Part shown: positions 1 to 7,576 of the stretch, piece after piece
Layout of the letters: each line of letters starts with the position of its first letter
Position numbering within the stretch: the stretch's first letter is position 1
NCBI RefSeq assembly: GCF_013032445.1
Contig: NZ_WQCA01000001.1
Coordinates: 62,001-126,000 of the forward strand
From: Ruegeria arenilitoris
Lineage (GTDB): Bacteria > Pseudomonadota > Alphaproteobacteria > Rhodobacterales > Rhodobacteraceae
DNA: 64,000 nt
Direction of reading: 5' to 3'
The notes under the pieces: generated by a model
Seen by the model: the letters and a program-made list of their open reading frames with translations, nothing else
Told to the model about the DNA's origin: nothing
Database searches by the model: none
Program-made: the position numbers and the translations under genes

Positions 1-105
1 ATCCAATGGACCGGCCCGGTCGGCCAGATGGACGCCTCGGGTGATCCGTATGTTGAGCAGTTTATCAGCGGAAGTGCAGAGGGGCCGATTGAGGCGGTGC
101 GTTAA
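1..105 (+). CDS. C-terminal end of an MlaF-like ABC transporter ATP-binding protein (partial)
   Basis: Only the last 34 codons are inside the window. They read in frame to a TAA and end in DPYVEQFISGSAEGPIEAVR, a tail I recognise from the MlaF/Ttg2A ATPases of Rhodobacteraceae. That family energises an MCE-type system that moves phospholipids between the outer and inner membranes. No nucleotide-binding motif is visible because they lie upstream of the window edge. The PqiA-like gene a few hundred bases downstream fits an MCE/Mla neighbourhood. The family call rests on the short tail and context only. Confidence 0.6.
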   Translation: MQWTGPVGQMDASGDPYVEQFISGSAEGPIEAVR

Positions 106-107
106 GT

Positions 108-529
108 TCACGCCCCAACCATCCAAAGCTTCGCCTTTTCCAAGACTTGATCAGGTAATTCCTCAGCGCGGCGTGACACTAGGTTCAACAAAACACACTT
201 AAATACCGTGATGAAAGCCGTTTCACCATCGGCAACTTTTCTAAGCGTGTGGCGGAATGTCACTGATTTAGTGCCAATCTCAAGAATTTCAGTCTCCATT
301 TGGATTGCTTCGCCGGCGCCGAGTTCTGATTGGAAGTTGCTTGTTGCATGCACAACAGCGAACGATAGTTTCTACCGCTGCGCATATCATCTGCGGTAAG
401 TCCCATTTCTGCTTGCAAAGCGAACACCGCATCCGAACTAGCCGCAAAGTACTTTGATACGTTCATATGACCCAAAAAATCGCAATCAGAGGGATCGACG
501 ACTGATTTAAAAGCTAAATAAGCTGCCAT
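108..529 (-). pseudogene. acyl-CoA thioesterase (hotdog fold), interrupted by a frameshift
   Basis: Two overlapping reading frames together make one hotdog thioesterase of the 4-hydroxybenzoyl-CoA thioesterase type. The first part begins at the ATG at 529 and carries DPSDCDFLGHMNVSKYF, with the family Asp and the GHMN motif. The second part, in another frame, carries FAVVHATSNFQSELGAGE and GTKSVTFRHTLRK. Frame is lost near 369-371, where the coding strand reads AGAAAC; one more A (AGAAAAC) would restore a continuous protein of about 140 residues. It lies directly behind the MlaF-like gene in convergent orientation. This is either a real recent pseudogene or a one-base sequencing error in an A run. 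Without the extra base the product would be truncated after the first half of the fold. Confidence 0.75.
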
Positions 530-608
530 AGAGTGAATCTCCTTGTCGAATACTGTGACATGTCTTTTTTTGTTTAAGTTAACACATACTTGTTCCTAAC
601 GACCCTTA

Positions 609-620
609 CGAACCGGTTCG
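609..620. promoter_or_regulatory. 12-bp perfect palindrome upstream of the PqiA-like gene
   Basis: The sequence CGAACCGGTTCG is a perfect palindrome ending 15 bases before the ATG at 635. It could be an operator for a dimeric regulator, but no regulator gene is adjacent and only one copy is seen here. It may be chance. Confidence 0.25.
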
Positions 621-634
621 ACCAATAGACGTAT

Positions 635-1087
635 ATGACCCTCCGCCTCGCCACTCTTTCCCTCCTAATCCTCTACCCCATCGCTTGGTTCGCACCGCTA
701 ATGCGCGCAGGGCTTCTCCCAATCTTCGGCCTGTCGGAAATCAGCGTTATCACCGGCCTGCAATCCCTGTGGAAGTCGGACGTCTTTCTGGCACTCATCG
801 TCACCGTCTTCGCCCTCTTTGCGCCCTACATCAAAACCATTGGCACCGCCCTGATCCAATGGGACCTGCTGGATGCCCGCGTCCAACCTGCGCTGAACAT
901 TCTCGGCAAGCTGGCCATGGCCGACATCTTCCTGATCGCGCTTTACATCACTTTGGCCAAGGGCATCTCCTACGCGACCATTGAGACCGCATGGGGTCTT
1001 TACCTGTTCACGGCCTGCATTCTGGCGTCGATCGCACTGGGCCACATTACCGAAATGACACGCAGTTCACGAAATTCTCAGAGCTAA
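635..1087 (+). CDS. PqiA-like (paraquat-inducible protein A domain) membrane protein
   Basis: A 150-residue integral membrane protein with about four hydrophobic segments: near the N-terminus, around residues 50-70, 90-110 and 115-135. The opening LSLLILYPIAWFAPLM and the later LGKLAMADIFLIALYITLAK match the PqiA domain, in which a hydrophobic helix is followed by a WSMAD/LAMAD-like turn. PqiA proteins work with MCE-domain proteins in envelope lipid transport, which agrees with the MlaF-like ATPase upstream. The protein has a single PqiA unit, about half of E. coli PqiA, and lacks the N-terminal zinc-ribbon cysteines. No strong ribosome binding site is seen. The family is fairly sure; the substrate is unknown. 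Confidence 0.7.
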   Translation: MTLRLATLSLLILYPIAWFAPLMRAGLLPIFGLSEISVITGLQSLWKSDVFLALIVTVFALFAPYIKTIGTALIQWDLLDARVQPALNILGKLAMADIFLIALYITLAKGISYATIETAWGLYLFTACILASIALGHITEMTRSSRNSQS

Positions 1088-1235
1088 TTGATTGAAAACG
1101 TTTATCTGAGTATCATCTTATTATTTAGAGCAGTGAAAATTTGTAGTTTACGGGCCCGCAGCGGATCATTCTGCGTGTTTTAGGTGTCTCCGCTTGGGCT
1201 TGGTGTTAACCGGTTCCAGAAGGAGTTCGTCGATC

Positions 1236-2021
1236 ATGACTGCCCTCCATAACATAACATTGCAATTTCAGAGTGCCTTTTTAAGACTGACTTTTTTACT
1301 GATATGCGTAGCAGCATTGGTTTCCGTTTCAGCCACACTTCTCTCGGCCTTTGGTATATTGCCCTGGCTATCGATGCAGGCCGGTTTCGGCGACGGCCAA
1401 GTCACCGACGCCGGGATGTTCATTCAGATCGGCTTGACTGCGCTGATTCTCATGCTGGCATTTTACCTGCCTGCCAATGCGCGGATGATGGCGCTGGAAA
1501 ACAATCATCGTAAGTTCGCGCTGAACATGCACGACATTTCGTCCGCCTATCAGATGGCCCATGCCGCAGACCGCGAAGGTTTGTTCATGATGTCGTCCGA
1601 ATTCGACGCGGTCAAAGAGCGCATGGGTTTTCTCCGCCAGCACCCCGACCTGCAATCGCTTGAACCTGAGATTCTGGAATTGGCCGCGCAGATGAGCCAG
1701 ATCAGCCAGGATCTGGCTGAAACCTACGGCGACGCGCGGGTCAGCCGCGCCCGGACTTTCCTGCAACAGCGTCAGGAGGAGATTGAGTTGTTCCAGAAGC
1801 GGTTGCAAGAAGCGCAGGTAATCCAGAGCGAATTGCGCCAATGGACACGGGATGTCGAGTTAGAGGAATCCATCGCCAAATCCCAACTGTCCCGTTTGCG
1901 TGATGAACTGTTCGAACTGCTGCCCGAATTGTCGGCTCAATTGCAGACCCCTCCAAAAGACAACACGTCCAAGGCCTCCAGCGTTATTGCCATGTCACGC
2001 CCGCCCCGCGCTGCAGAGTAG
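1236..2021 (+). CDS. membrane-anchored coiled-coil protein (often labelled 'DNA repair protein' in this group)
   Basis: The frame is open from 1194, but I take the ATG at 1236 because AGAAGGAGT lies about ten bases before it, giving 261 residues. Two hydrophobic segments (about 17-39 and 60-78) are followed by a long, charged, Gln/Glu-rich helical region (about 120-245) that looks like a coiled coil. The C-terminus is short, Pro/Arg-rich and probably disordered. No nuclease, ATPase or zinc motif is visible. Relatives in Rhodobacteraceae are, as I recall, annotated as DNA repair proteins, and the gene sits just before radA; the sequence itself does not support an enzymatic repair role. It could act as a membrane scaffold. 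Confidence 0.7.
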   Translation: MTALHNITLQFQSAFLRLTFLLICVAALVSVSATLLSAFGILPWLSMQAGFGDGQVTDAGMFIQIGLTALILMLAFYLPANARMMALENNHRKFALNMHDISSAYQMAHAADREGLFMMSSEFDAVKERMGFLRQHPDLQSLEPEILELAAQMSQISQDLAETYGDARVSRARTFLQQRQEEIELFQKRLQEAQVIQSELRQWTRDVELEESIAKSQLSRLRDELFELLPELSAQLQTPPKDNTSKASSVIAMSRPPRAAE

Positions 2022-2143
2022 GCGCGCAAGCGCCCGCCGCGGACGATGGCCCCCTCGGGGCCTGAGGACACGGCAACCCACCGGCCGAGATGAAAGCCCT
2101 GCAAGGGCTTGAAGAACCGCACGACCTCGGGCACCAAGGCCGC

Positions 2144-3505
2144 ATGGCAAAGACGACTTTCTCTTGCTCGGCTTGTGGCGCGTCCCATTCGCGTTGGTCC
2201 GGGCGTTGTGACGCATGCGGTGAATGGAACACGATCACCCAGGACGTCCCCTTTTCCGCTGGCCCCGCTAAAAAATCCCTCGGTGGCAAACGCGGCCAGT
2301 CCATCGCACTCACGGACCTTTCCACCGAGGAAACACCTCCACCCCGCACCCTCTGCGGGGTCGAGGAACTGGACCGCGTGTTGGGCGGCGGCCTCGTCCC
2401 CGCCTCGGCACTGCTGGTGGGCGGAGACCCCGGCATCGGCAAATCCACCCTACTGCTGCAGGCCGCAGCTAGGTTTTCCCGCGCAGGTGTTAAAACCATC
2501 TATGTCTCAGGCGAGGAAGCCAGCGCTCAGGTCCGGATGCGTGCGCGTCGTCTGGGGCTTGAGGACGCGCCGGTCCAGCTGGCCGCCGAAACCAACCTGC
2601 GCAACATCCTGACAACGCTCGAGGCGGAAAAGCCCGGCCTTGCCATCATCGACTCGATTCAGACGATGTGGGCTGACAACGTGGATAGTGCCCCCGGCTC
2701 GGTGTCACAAGTCCGGGCCGCTGCGCATGAATTGACCACGTTTGCGAAACGACACGGCGTGTCGATCATCATGGTTGGCCACGTCACTAAGGAAGGTCAA
2801 ATCGCTGGTCCCCGCGTGGTCGAGCATATGGTCGACACCGTCCTTTACTTCGAAGGCGAGCGTGGCCACCAATTCCGCATTTTGCGCGCCGTGAAAAATC
2901 GCTTTGGCCCCGCTGACGAGATCGGCGTCTTTGAGATGACCGGCAAAGGGTTGGCACAGGTCACCAACCCCTCGGCTCTGTTCCTTTCAGAACGCGGTAC
3001 ACCCAGCCCCGGATCTGCCGTTTTCGCCGGCATCGAAGGTACACGCCCTGTTCTGGTTGAATTGCAAGCACTGGTCGCACCGTCACCCCATTCCCAACCC
3101 CGCCGCACCGTCGTGGGCTGGGACAGCGGACGGTTGGCCATGATCCTCGCCGTGCTAGAGGCCCGCTGTGGCATCCCTTTTGCCGGGCTCGATGTCTATT
3201 TGAACGTTGCCGGAGGGTTGAAGGTCAGTGAACCTGCCGCTGATCTTGCGGTGGCCGCGGCGCTGCTGAGTGCCCGAGAAGACACAGCCCTGCCCGCAGA
3301 TACAGTTGTTTTTGGAGAAATCTCGTTATCCGGAGCACTTAGACCTGCCCCTCAGACCGAAAACAGGTTGAAAGAAGCCCAAAAACTTGGTTTCACGTCG
3401 GCAATCGCTCCGGCCGGCGGTAAAACCGGCACTGTGGCAGGTCTGACACTTACCCGACACTCTGATTTGGTGGGGTTTGTTGGAGAAACCTTCGGAGCAG
3501 GTTAG
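2144..3505 (+). CDS. radA: DNA repair protein RadA (Sms)
   Basis: A 453-residue RadA, a RecA-related ATPase that processes branched recombination intermediates. The ATG at 2144 places the N-terminal zinc finger correctly: Cys8, Cys11, Cys22 and Cys25 (CSACGASHSRWSGRCDACGEW region). The Walker A motif GGDPGIGKST is at about 93-102. The KNRFG signature follows in the middle, and a Lon-protease-like C-terminal domain (VYLNVAGGLKVSEPAADLA) ends the protein. Length and domain order are normal. It precedes cvpA by 41 bases and is probably co-transcribed with it; radA-cvpA-purF order is familiar in Rhodobacteraceae. Confidence 0.97.
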   Translation: MAKTTFSCSACGASHSRWSGRCDACGEWNTITQDVPFSAGPAKKSLGGKRGQSIALTDLSTEETPPPRTLCGVEELDRVLGGGLVPASALLVGGDPGIGKSTLLLQAAARFSRAGVKTIYVSGEEASAQVRMRARRLGLEDAPVQLAAETNLRNILTTLEAEKPGLAIIDSIQTMWADNVDSAPGSVSQVRAAAHELTTFAKRHGVSIIMVGHVTKEGQIAGPRVVEHMVDTVLYFEGERGHQFRILRAVKNRFGPADEIGVFEMTGKGLAQVTNPSALFLSERGTPSPGSAVFAGIEGTRPVLVELQALVAPSPHSQPRRTVVGWDSGRLAMILAVLEARCGIPFAGLDVYLNVAGGLKVSEPAADLAVAAALLSAREDTALPADTVVFGEISLSGALRPAPQTENRLKEAQKLGFTSAIAPAGGKTGTVAGLTLTRHSDLVGFVGETFGAG

Positions 3506-3546
3506 GATAACGCCTTGAGGGGCAGAAAAAACTACGGGCGAGGGCC

Positions 3547-4167
3547 ATGGAAGGTTTTACAATAATCGACGGGGTGGTTGCCCTGATCATCGTCGTATCG
3601 GGCCTTCTGGCCTATTCACGCGGTTTTTTGCGCGAAGTTTTGGCCATCGCGGGCTGGGTTGCAGCTGCAGTTCTTGCCTTCATCTTTGCGCCCCAAGCGG
3701 TACCGCTGGTGAAAGAGATCCCAGTGGTCGGAGATTTCCTGCGCGACAGCTGTGAACTTTCGGTGATCACTGGCTTCGCAGCTGTTTTTGCCATCGCACT
3801 GATCGTAGTCAGCATTTTTACGCCGCTGTTCTCGTCGATCGTTCAACGTTCGGCCCTTGGTGGATTGGACCAAGCGCTTGGCTTCTTCTTCGGAATCGCG
3901 CGCGGTATCCTTCTGGTTGCCATCGCCTTCTTTGTGTACGACACCGTGATGACCGGTCAGTCCTACACAATCGTTGATGAAAGCCGTTCAGCCAAAGTGT
4001 TCGAGCAGTTCAGCGACCGGATCGAAGAACAGAACCCTGAACAGGCCCTGGGCTGGGTCACGCAGCAATATGAAGAATTGGTCGCAAGCTGCAGCGCTGG
4101 TACCGATGCCAGGCAAGAGCCCGCCGCGCCGACCACCGAGGAAACGGCTCCTTCAACCACCGAATAA
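3547..4167 (+). CDS. CvpA family membrane protein
   Basis: A 206-residue protein with four hydrophobic segments within the first 140 residues (about 7-27, 32-50, 70-95 and 107-130). The pattern YSRGFLREVLAIAGWVAA and the Gly-rich GLDQALGFFFGIARGILL are typical of CvpA (colicin V production protein) family members. The C-terminal 40 residues are polar, Pro/Thr/Glu-rich and probably disordered. CvpA is linked to purF in many proteobacteria, and purF is the next major same-strand gene here. The biochemical role of CvpA is not established; envelope integrity functions have been proposed. A strong terminator follows the stop codon, so purF is transcribed separately. Confidence 0.92.
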   Translation: MEGFTIIDGVVALIIVVSGLLAYSRGFLREVLAIAGWVAAAVLAFIFAPQAVPLVKEIPVVGDFLRDSCELSVITGFAAVFAIALIVVSIFTPLFSSIVQRSALGGLDQALGFFFGIARGILLVAIAFFVYDTVMTGQSYTIVDESRSAKVFEQFSDRIEEQNPEQALGWVTQQYEELVASCSAGTDARQEPAAPTTEETAPSTTE

Positions 4168-4171
4168 CGAG

Positions 4172-4198
4172 AAAGCCCGGTTTTGACCGGGCTTTTTT
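4172..4198 (+). terminator. Rho-independent terminator after cvpA
   Basis: A GC-rich stem AAAGCCCGG/CCGGGCTTT with loop TTTTGA is followed by a T run. It begins five bases after the cvpA stop, so it ends the radA-cvpA transcript. Its A-rich left arm could also give a T tract for the small convergent gene on the other strand. Confidence 0.9.
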
Positions 4199-4216
4199 CC
4201 TGTTGCGCGACGGGTA

Positions 4217-4441
4217 TTAACTGACAAACCCCTCGCCCGCGCAGACAGTGCATCTGATAGTTTTCAGCCCGAAACAACCGTTGCAACGGTCAAAGATCGG
4301 CTTTCCGAGAACATCTCTGCTTTTAAACACCTCTCCGGCTCCGTTGCAGATTGGACAGGGTGCGCGGCCCATCCCCCGGCAACGGTGACACCGGCGCTTT
4401 ACAGGTTCTTCCTTTTTTTTCCCTTGCTTGTGTTCCCACAT
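4217..4441 (-). CDS. small DnaJ-type cysteine-rich (CXXCXGXG) zinc-binding protein
   Basis: The protein carries four Cys-X-X-Cys pairs: CHRCRGMG, CPICNGAGE, CNGCFGL and CTVCAGEG. This is the arrangement of the DnaJ central zinc domain, which binds two zinc ions, but no J domain or substrate-binding domain is present. I chose the ATG at 4441 (74 residues). A GTG at 4501 would add 20 residues of ordinary composition, and the ribosome binding site is weak for both. The region before the first CXXC is Lys-rich. A stand-alone DnaJ zinc domain might act as a thiol or holdase cofactor or bind nucleic acid; the function is unknown. It lies between cvpA and purF on the opposite strand. Confidence 0.65.
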   Translation of the reverse strand: MWEHKQGKKKEEPVKRRCHRCRGMGRAPCPICNGAGEVFKSRDVLGKPIFDRCNGCFGLKTIRCTVCAGEGFVS

Positions 4442-4621
4442 AGCTAAGCCCCAATCGATCCCGCTTTGCGAAAAAACTTTTTTCGAGCGCAATGACAGCA
4501 CAAGCCTGCAAACATGTCACCTTTTGTTACCGTGTCGGTTAAAATCCACCTTAGAGAAACGTCAATTGTGATCCTTTGATGACACAGGCCACATAAGGCA
4601 TTATGTGGAGGCCGAACTGAC

Positions 4622-4762
4622 ATGGAATCGGAGCCACCGATCTTGCTGACCCTGTTTACTTTCGCGCTCGCCCTCGTGACGATAGCGCGTCTGCACCAAC
4701 AGCCGGGATGGTGGCAAGGCGTACAGGTACACCCATGCAGATGTTCAGATCATCATCGCTAG
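4622..4762 (+). CDS. possible small membrane protein (46 aa)
   Basis: A 46-codon frame starts with ATG ten bases after a good Shine-Dalgarno (GGAGG at 4607-4611). It encodes one hydrophobic stretch (ILLTLFTFALALVTIARL) after a short acidic start, then a His/Cys-rich tail (HPCRCSDHHR). It ends 30 bases before purF. I recognise no family. It could be a genuine small membrane protein, a leader in the purF 5' region, or chance. Support is the ribosome binding site plus the clear hydrophobic segment only. Confidence 0.35.
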   Translation: MESEPPILLTLFTFALALVTIARLHQQPGWWQGVQVHPCRCSDHHR

Positions 4763-4792
4763 TCAAAACGTCGTAGAAGTTGGAGCCCGTAC

Positions 4793-6316
4793 ATGTGTGG
4801 GATTTTGGGGATCGCAAGCAGGACGCATGATGTCTTTGCGGAAATCTATGACGGGCTGCTGATGCTGCAGCACCGGGGTCAGGATGCCTCGGGCATCGTC
4901 ACCTATAACGATGAATTCTTCCGTGAGAAGAAAGCCAACGGTCTGGTCAAGGATGTGTTCAACGCCCAAGACGCCGAAACCTTGTTGGGCAAAGTCGGAA
5001 TGGGACATGTTCGCTACCCCACCGCAGGGTCACTCAGTGCGTCCGAAGCACAGCCATTCTTCGTAAACGCGCCTTATGGCATCTATCTGGTCCACAACGG
5101 CAACATCACCAACACCGCTGAACAGCGCGTGAAGGTGACCGCGAAGTACAGCCGCCATCTGCGCACCACGTCGGATTCGGAAATCCTGCTGAACGTACTC
5201 GCCGACAAAGTGGCCGATGCGATTAAGGTCAATGGGAATGCCGAGCCGATCCGCAATCTCTTTGCCGGTGTGAAGATGACAATGGAACGGGTTCAGGGTG
5301 CCTATTCGGTGATCTGTCTGGTCGCCGGTGTCGGAATGCTGGCCTTCCGCGACCCCTATGGCATTCGCCCGCTGTCCGTCGCCAAGCGCGATGTCGATGG
5401 CGAAGGTGATGACTATGCTTTTGCCTCGGAAGACGTGGCCTTTGGCATCAACGGCTTTGACAAGCTGCGCGACGTCAAACCCGGTGAGGCGATCCTGATC
5501 GATCTGGACGGTAACATGCACACGTTCCAGGCGGTTGAAGGGCAGCTGACGCCGTGCATCTTTGAATATGTCTACCTCGCCCGCCCGGATTCGTTGCTGG
5601 ATGGTGTTTCTGTCTACAAAACCCAGATGCGTATGGGGCAGACCTTGGCCTGCCAGATTGAGGCCGCTGGCCTTGATATCGACCGTATTATTCCCGTGCC
5701 CGACAGCGCCCGCCCAGTCGCGCTTGAGGTTGCGAAGGCGATTGGCATTCCTTACCGCGAGGGGCTGGTCAAGAATCGCTATGTCGGTCGAACCTTCATC
5801 ATGCCCGGTCAGGAAGAGCGTCAGAAGTCCGTGCGCCGAAAGCTGAACGCGGTACCACTGGAGTTCAAGGATCACAACGTGCTGCTGATCGACGACTCGA
5901 TCGTGCGTGGCAACACGATCAAGAAGATCGTGCAGATGTGCCGCGAGGCCGGTGCCAAGAAAGTCTATATCGCCAGCGCCTCACCGCCTGTTAAGTTCCC
6001 GAATGTCTACGGCATCGACATGCCCACAAAGCATGAGCTGATCGCCAATGGCAAAGATATCGAGGAAATCCGGCAGGAACTGGGTGCTGACGCCTTGTTC
6101 TATCAGGAGCTCGACGACCTGATCTGGGCTGCACAGGAAGGCAACCCCGAGATTAAGGCCTTCGATTGTTCCTGCTTTGATGGCAACTACATCACCGGCA
6201 GTGTCAGCGACGATTATCTGGACAGCCTGGAAAACAGCAGCCGCGTCAGCAAAAAGCGCGAAGACATGCAGGTACCCGGCGGCTCATGGAACGGTGCGAA
6301 ATTGGCATCCGGATAG
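4793..6316 (+). CDS. purF: amidophosphoribosyltransferase
   Basis: This enzyme catalyses the first committed step of purine synthesis: PRPP plus glutamine gives 5-phosphoribosylamine. The protein starts MCGILGIA, so removal of Met exposes the catalytic Cys of the Ntn-type glutaminase without a longer propeptide. The glutaminase domain includes RYPTAG and HNGNITN. The C-terminal phosphoribosyltransferase domain contains the PRPP loop LLIDDSIVRGNT near residue 367 and a cluster of conserved cysteines near the end (FDCSCFDGNYITG). At 507 residues the length is normal. A hairpin terminator follows the stop codon. The 291-base stretch upstream holds only the doubtful small frame at 4622. Confidence 0.98.
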   Translation: MCGILGIASRTHDVFAEIYDGLLMLQHRGQDASGIVTYNDEFFREKKANGLVKDVFNAQDAETLLGKVGMGHVRYPTAGSLSASEAQPFFVNAPYGIYLVHNGNITNTAEQRVKVTAKYSRHLRTTSDSEILLNVLADKVADAIKVNGNAEPIRNLFAGVKMTMERVQGAYSVICLVAGVGMLAFRDPYGIRPLSVAKRDVDGEGDDYAFASEDVAFGINGFDKLRDVKPGEAILIDLDGNMHTFQAVEGQLTPCIFEYVYLARPDSLLDGVSVYKTQMRMGQTLACQIEAAGLDIDRIIPVPDSARPVALEVAKAIGIPYREGLVKNRYVGRTFIMPGQEERQKSVRRKLNAVPLEFKDHNVLLIDDSIVRGNTIKKIVQMCREAGAKKVYIASASPPVKFPNVYGIDMPTKHELIANGKDIEEIRQELGADALFYQELDDLIWAAQEGNPEIKAFDCSCFDGNYITGSVSDDYLDSLENSSRVSKKREDMQVPGGSWNGAKLASG

Positions 6317-6342
6317 GTTCACAACCCGAATCAATTTCATTG

Positions 6343-6380
6343 ATGGCCCGCTTCGCTTGAGTGAAGCGGGCCATTTTCTT
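6343..6380 (+). terminator. Rho-independent terminator after purF
   Basis: A 12-bp perfect stem ATGGCCCGCTTC/GAAGCGGGCCAT with an eight-base loop is followed by TTTCTTTC. It lies 26 bases after the purF stop. The roughly 200 bases between this terminator and the next gene show no further gene. Confidence 0.88.
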
Positions 6381-6583
6381 TCGGGTTTTACGACCGATGA
6401 GTGGGATTTCGCGCACAACCCTTCGATGAAGAAATTGCAATCGCAATGGCTTCGGTGGAGATGTGAAACCGGCCGTTTTCTCGTCCTTCGACTGGGGTTT
6501 TAGTCGTGGTTCCGGTTTGCTAGGCCACCCGCAACCATCCACTCACAATAGGGATCCAGTCGCTGCGATTGGGGCCAGAACTA

Positions 6584-6832
6584 ATGTCAAACTCAACCGT
6601 CAAAAGTGCGGCCACCCAAAGGGGCGCACTGAACAAAAGCTCTGTGTCCGTTCTGGGCGTATTTGGCCCAAAATCGGACATGCGCGCGCTGGTTCGCATG
6701 TCTTCGGGACGCGTGAAAGAAATCAAGCCTGGAAGCAGGGTATCGACTGGCACCGTTATTGCTATTGATGCCGAAGGCGTGATGCTGCGACAAAGCGGCC
6801 AGACCAAACGGATCACCATTCCCGGCAGCTAA
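6584..6832 (+). CDS. small protein with a GspC/PilP-like beta domain
   Basis: An 82-residue protein starting at the ATG at 6584; a TTG at 6569 is an alternative. The first 25 residues are Ser/Ala-rich. The rest, LGVFGPKSDMRALVRMSSG followed by VKEIKPGSRVSTGTVIAID and ending QTKRITIPGS, resembles the short beta domain of type II secretion GspC and pilus protein PilP (the pattern 'GVF...RALVRLPSG...VxxGdxl.gG.V..I'). There is no signal peptide or membrane anchor, and no pilus or secretion gene nearby. In roseobacters I have seen this domain at the end of larger proteins, so this may be a small relic or an independent domain protein. Similarity is from memory of motifs, not a search. Confidence 0.5.
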   Translation: MSNSTVKSAATQRGALNKSSVSVLGVFGPKSDMRALVRMSSGRVKEIKPGSRVSTGTVIAIDAEGVMLRQSGQTKRITIPGS

Positions 6833-6873
6833 ACTGGCTTGACGCCCTGCGTGCAGGGGTTCAAACCGCTGTT

Positions 6874-7518
6874 ATGACCGATCAGAATAAAATTGCCCTC
6901 GTCACCGGGGCCTCTCGCGGGCTGGGCGCTGCCCTGGCCGAAGCACTGGCACCTGAATACCACATTGTCGCTGTCGCCCGCACCACCGGCGGGTTGGAAG
7001 AGTTGGATGACCGTATTCAGGCAAAAGGCGGTGCGGCCACGCTTGCCCCCATGGACATCGCCGATCCGAATGCCATGGCGACCCTGTGCCGGGGTATTCA
7101 TGACCGTTGGGGCAAAGTTGATCTGTGGCTGCACACGGCGGTCCACACCTCGGCCTTGACGCCCACGCATTTCATCGACCCGAAGGAATGGACTAAGGCC
7201 GTCAACACTAACGCCACGGCCACGTCGGTTCTGATCCCCTACATCGCCCCCCTTTTGGGTGAGGCGGGTCATGCGGTGTTCTTCGATGACCCCAAAGCGG
7301 GCGAGAAATTCTATGGTATCTACGGTGCAACCAAGGCCGCACAAATGGCGCTGGCGCGCAGCTGGGCGCTGGAAACCGAACGCACTGGTCCACGAGTGAC
7401 AATTGTCGAGCCCAAGCCGATGCCAACGGCTGTGCGCGCCCGGTTCCATCCCGGTGAAGATCGGGATGTGTTGACCAGCACTGCGGATGAGGCTGCGCGG
7501 ATTCTGGCGCTTCTGTAA
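6874..7518 (+). CDS. SDR family NAD(P)-dependent oxidoreductase
   Basis: A 214-residue short-chain dehydrogenase. The cofactor motif is TGASRGLG near residue 11. The active-site Tyr-X-X-X-Lys is YGATK (about 150-154). The usual NAG segment is replaced by LHTAV, and the region normally holding the catalytic Ser reads AVFFDDP, so activity may be altered. The protein is shorter than most SDRs and lacks much of the C-terminal substrate lid. It lies 41 bases after the small beta-domain gene and may be its operon partner. The substrate cannot be inferred. Confidence 0.85.
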   Translation: MTDQNKIALVTGASRGLGAALAEALAPEYHIVAVARTTGGLEELDDRIQAKGGAATLAPMDIADPNAMATLCRGIHDRWGKVDLWLHTAVHTSALTPTHFIDPKEWTKAVNTNATATSVLIPYIAPLLGEAGHAVFFDDPKAGEKFYGIYGATKAAQMALARSWALETERTGPRVTIVEPKPMPTAVRARFHPGEDRDVLTSTADEAARILALL

Positions 7519-7520
7519 GG

Positions 7521-7564
7521 AATGGCCTTTTGGGCCATGCCTCCGGCAGTATTTGGGAAAAGAT
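7521..7564 (-). repeat. interspersed intergenic element, copy 1
   Basis: Read on the minus strand this begins ATCTTTTCCCAAATACTGCC, then GGAGGC, then a stem (ATGGCC/GGCCAT). The same order of box, CCGG-rich segment and stem recurs at 11313-11365 in the other orientation and, more loosely, at 28627, 30741 and 39526. It fills the gap between two convergent genes (stops at 7518 and 7577). The stem may help terminate both transcripts, although long T runs are lacking. Confidence 0.6.
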
Positions 7565-7576
7565 AAAGCGGGCGGG

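Noticed and set aside
5030..5875. 281-codon minus-strand frame inside purF
   Set aside because: A shadow of purF; no domain.
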